Source: Marinilabiliales bacterium
GTDB lineage: Bacteria; Bacteroidota; Bacteroidia; Bacteroidales; UBA12077
Assembly: GCA_002869305.1 (NCBI GenBank)
Contig: PKTC01000289.1
Coordinates: 1 to 5,278 of the forward strand
Direction: 5' to 3'
Length of the DNA: 5,278 nucleotides
Below the pieces are notes generated by a model, which was given only the letters and a program-made list of their open reading frames with translations, made no database searches and had not been told where the DNA came from. Each line of letters opens with the position of its first letter. Within the stretch, counting starts at the first letter, position 1. Shown piece after piece: positions 4,988-5,278 of the stretch. A program made the translations under genes and the position numbers.

Positions 4988-5016
4988 AAGATTGCCCTTA
5001 AAAGCAATCTTTTTTT
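4988..5016 (+). terminator. Intrinsic terminator of the tRNA cluster
   Basis: AAGATTGC (4988-4995) pairs with GCAATCTT (5004-5011) around an 8-base loop, and seven T follow at 5010-5016. It begins 10 bases after tRNA-Gly. The remainder to 5169 shows no gene, only a 10-base palindrome TCAACGTTGA (5126-5135) and other short A/T-rich repeats. Confidence 0.85.
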
Positions 5017-5169
5017 GTTATGAAATGCTTCATTTTATCACACATTTAAGAATAATAGAAACAATCCTTATCCCTAGCCTTTATATGTTAGTGATTGATA
5101 ATAAATAGCAAGAATTTATCAACTATCAACGTTGAAGCGCAAAATTTGAAAAAATATTTAAGATTCAGC

Positions 5170-5278
5170 TTAATTTCTTTCTTTTATATTTCTCCAATAC
5201 TGAATATACTTTTCCTGAGTAATTAAGCCAACTGGTCCCTGATAAATGCCACCATTTCCTCTTGCATCGAATACTCTC
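5170..5278 (-). CDS. C-terminal end of an unidentified protein (5'-partial)
   Basis: Reading the minus strand from the right edge, one frame stays open for 35 codons and ends in TAA at 5172-5170. The peptide contains R-V-F-D-A-R-G-N-G-G-I-Y-Q-G-P-V-G-L-I-T and ends Y-I-Q-Y-W-R-N-I-K-E-R-N. The glycine-rich turn segment followed by an amphipathic, charged final helix looks like a real protein end rather than a chance ORF. I do not recognise the family. Most of the gene lies outside the window. It converges on the tRNA cluster. Confidence 0.6.
   Translation of the reverse strand, partial: RVFDARGNGGIYQGPVGLITQEKYIQYWRNIKERN

Noticed and set aside
5095..5122. TTGATAA / TTATCAA inverted repeat as a terminator for the minus-strand gene or as a mobile-element end.
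   Set aside because: It is only seven A/T-rich pairs with a 14-base loop and no adjoining T-run or target duplication; too weak to call.

Overview
The window looks like chromosomal DNA of a member of the Bacteroidota. It is AT-rich. Three intergenic sites match the Bacteroidota promoter element TAnnTTTG exactly. Start codons lack obvious Shine-Dalgarno sequences, the tRNA genes do not encode CCA, and the TPR gene - ribH and recF - DUF721 groupings are familiar from that phylum. No mobile element, CRISPR array or complete new system is visible. The most striking items are apparent single-base lesions in otherwise conserved housekeeping genes.

Layout. Positions 1-266 hold the 3' part of ndk (nucleoside diphosphate kinase). 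An in-frame TGA at 198-200 sits exactly where the invariant glycine after the catalytic histidine should be, and the conserved C-terminal tail is still readable downstream to 266. Next come two plus-strand genes that appear cotranscribed and both begin at non-ATG codons: a small STAS/SpoIIAA-like protein (300-728) and an exported DUF1207-type protein (745-1599). They converge, with only 2 bases between stop codons, on a minus-strand pair: recF (1893-3008) followed with no gap by a DUF721/DciA-like gene (1602-1892).

A 164-base divergent intergenic region carries a promoter inside overlapping inverted repeats. It leads rightward to a membrane-anchored TPR protein (3173-3862), a good intrinsic terminator, another TAnnTTTG promoter, and ribH (lumazine synthase, 3960-4466). 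A textbook Bacteroidota promoter (4560-4589) then drives a tRNA cluster, Thr(UGU) - Tyr(GUA) - Gly(UCC), closed by an intrinsic terminator (4988-5016). Stretch 5017-5169 shows no gene. The window ends inside an unidentified minus-strand gene (5170-5278).

Functionally, recF and DciA belong to DNA replication and repair, ndk to nucleotide supply, ribH to riboflavin synthesis, and the tRNA set to translation. The STAS/DUF1207 pair is uncharacterised. The Thr and Tyr tRNAs each have one mismatched stem pair. With the ndk stop, this suggests either consensus sequence errors or real decay, and read-level checking would separate these.
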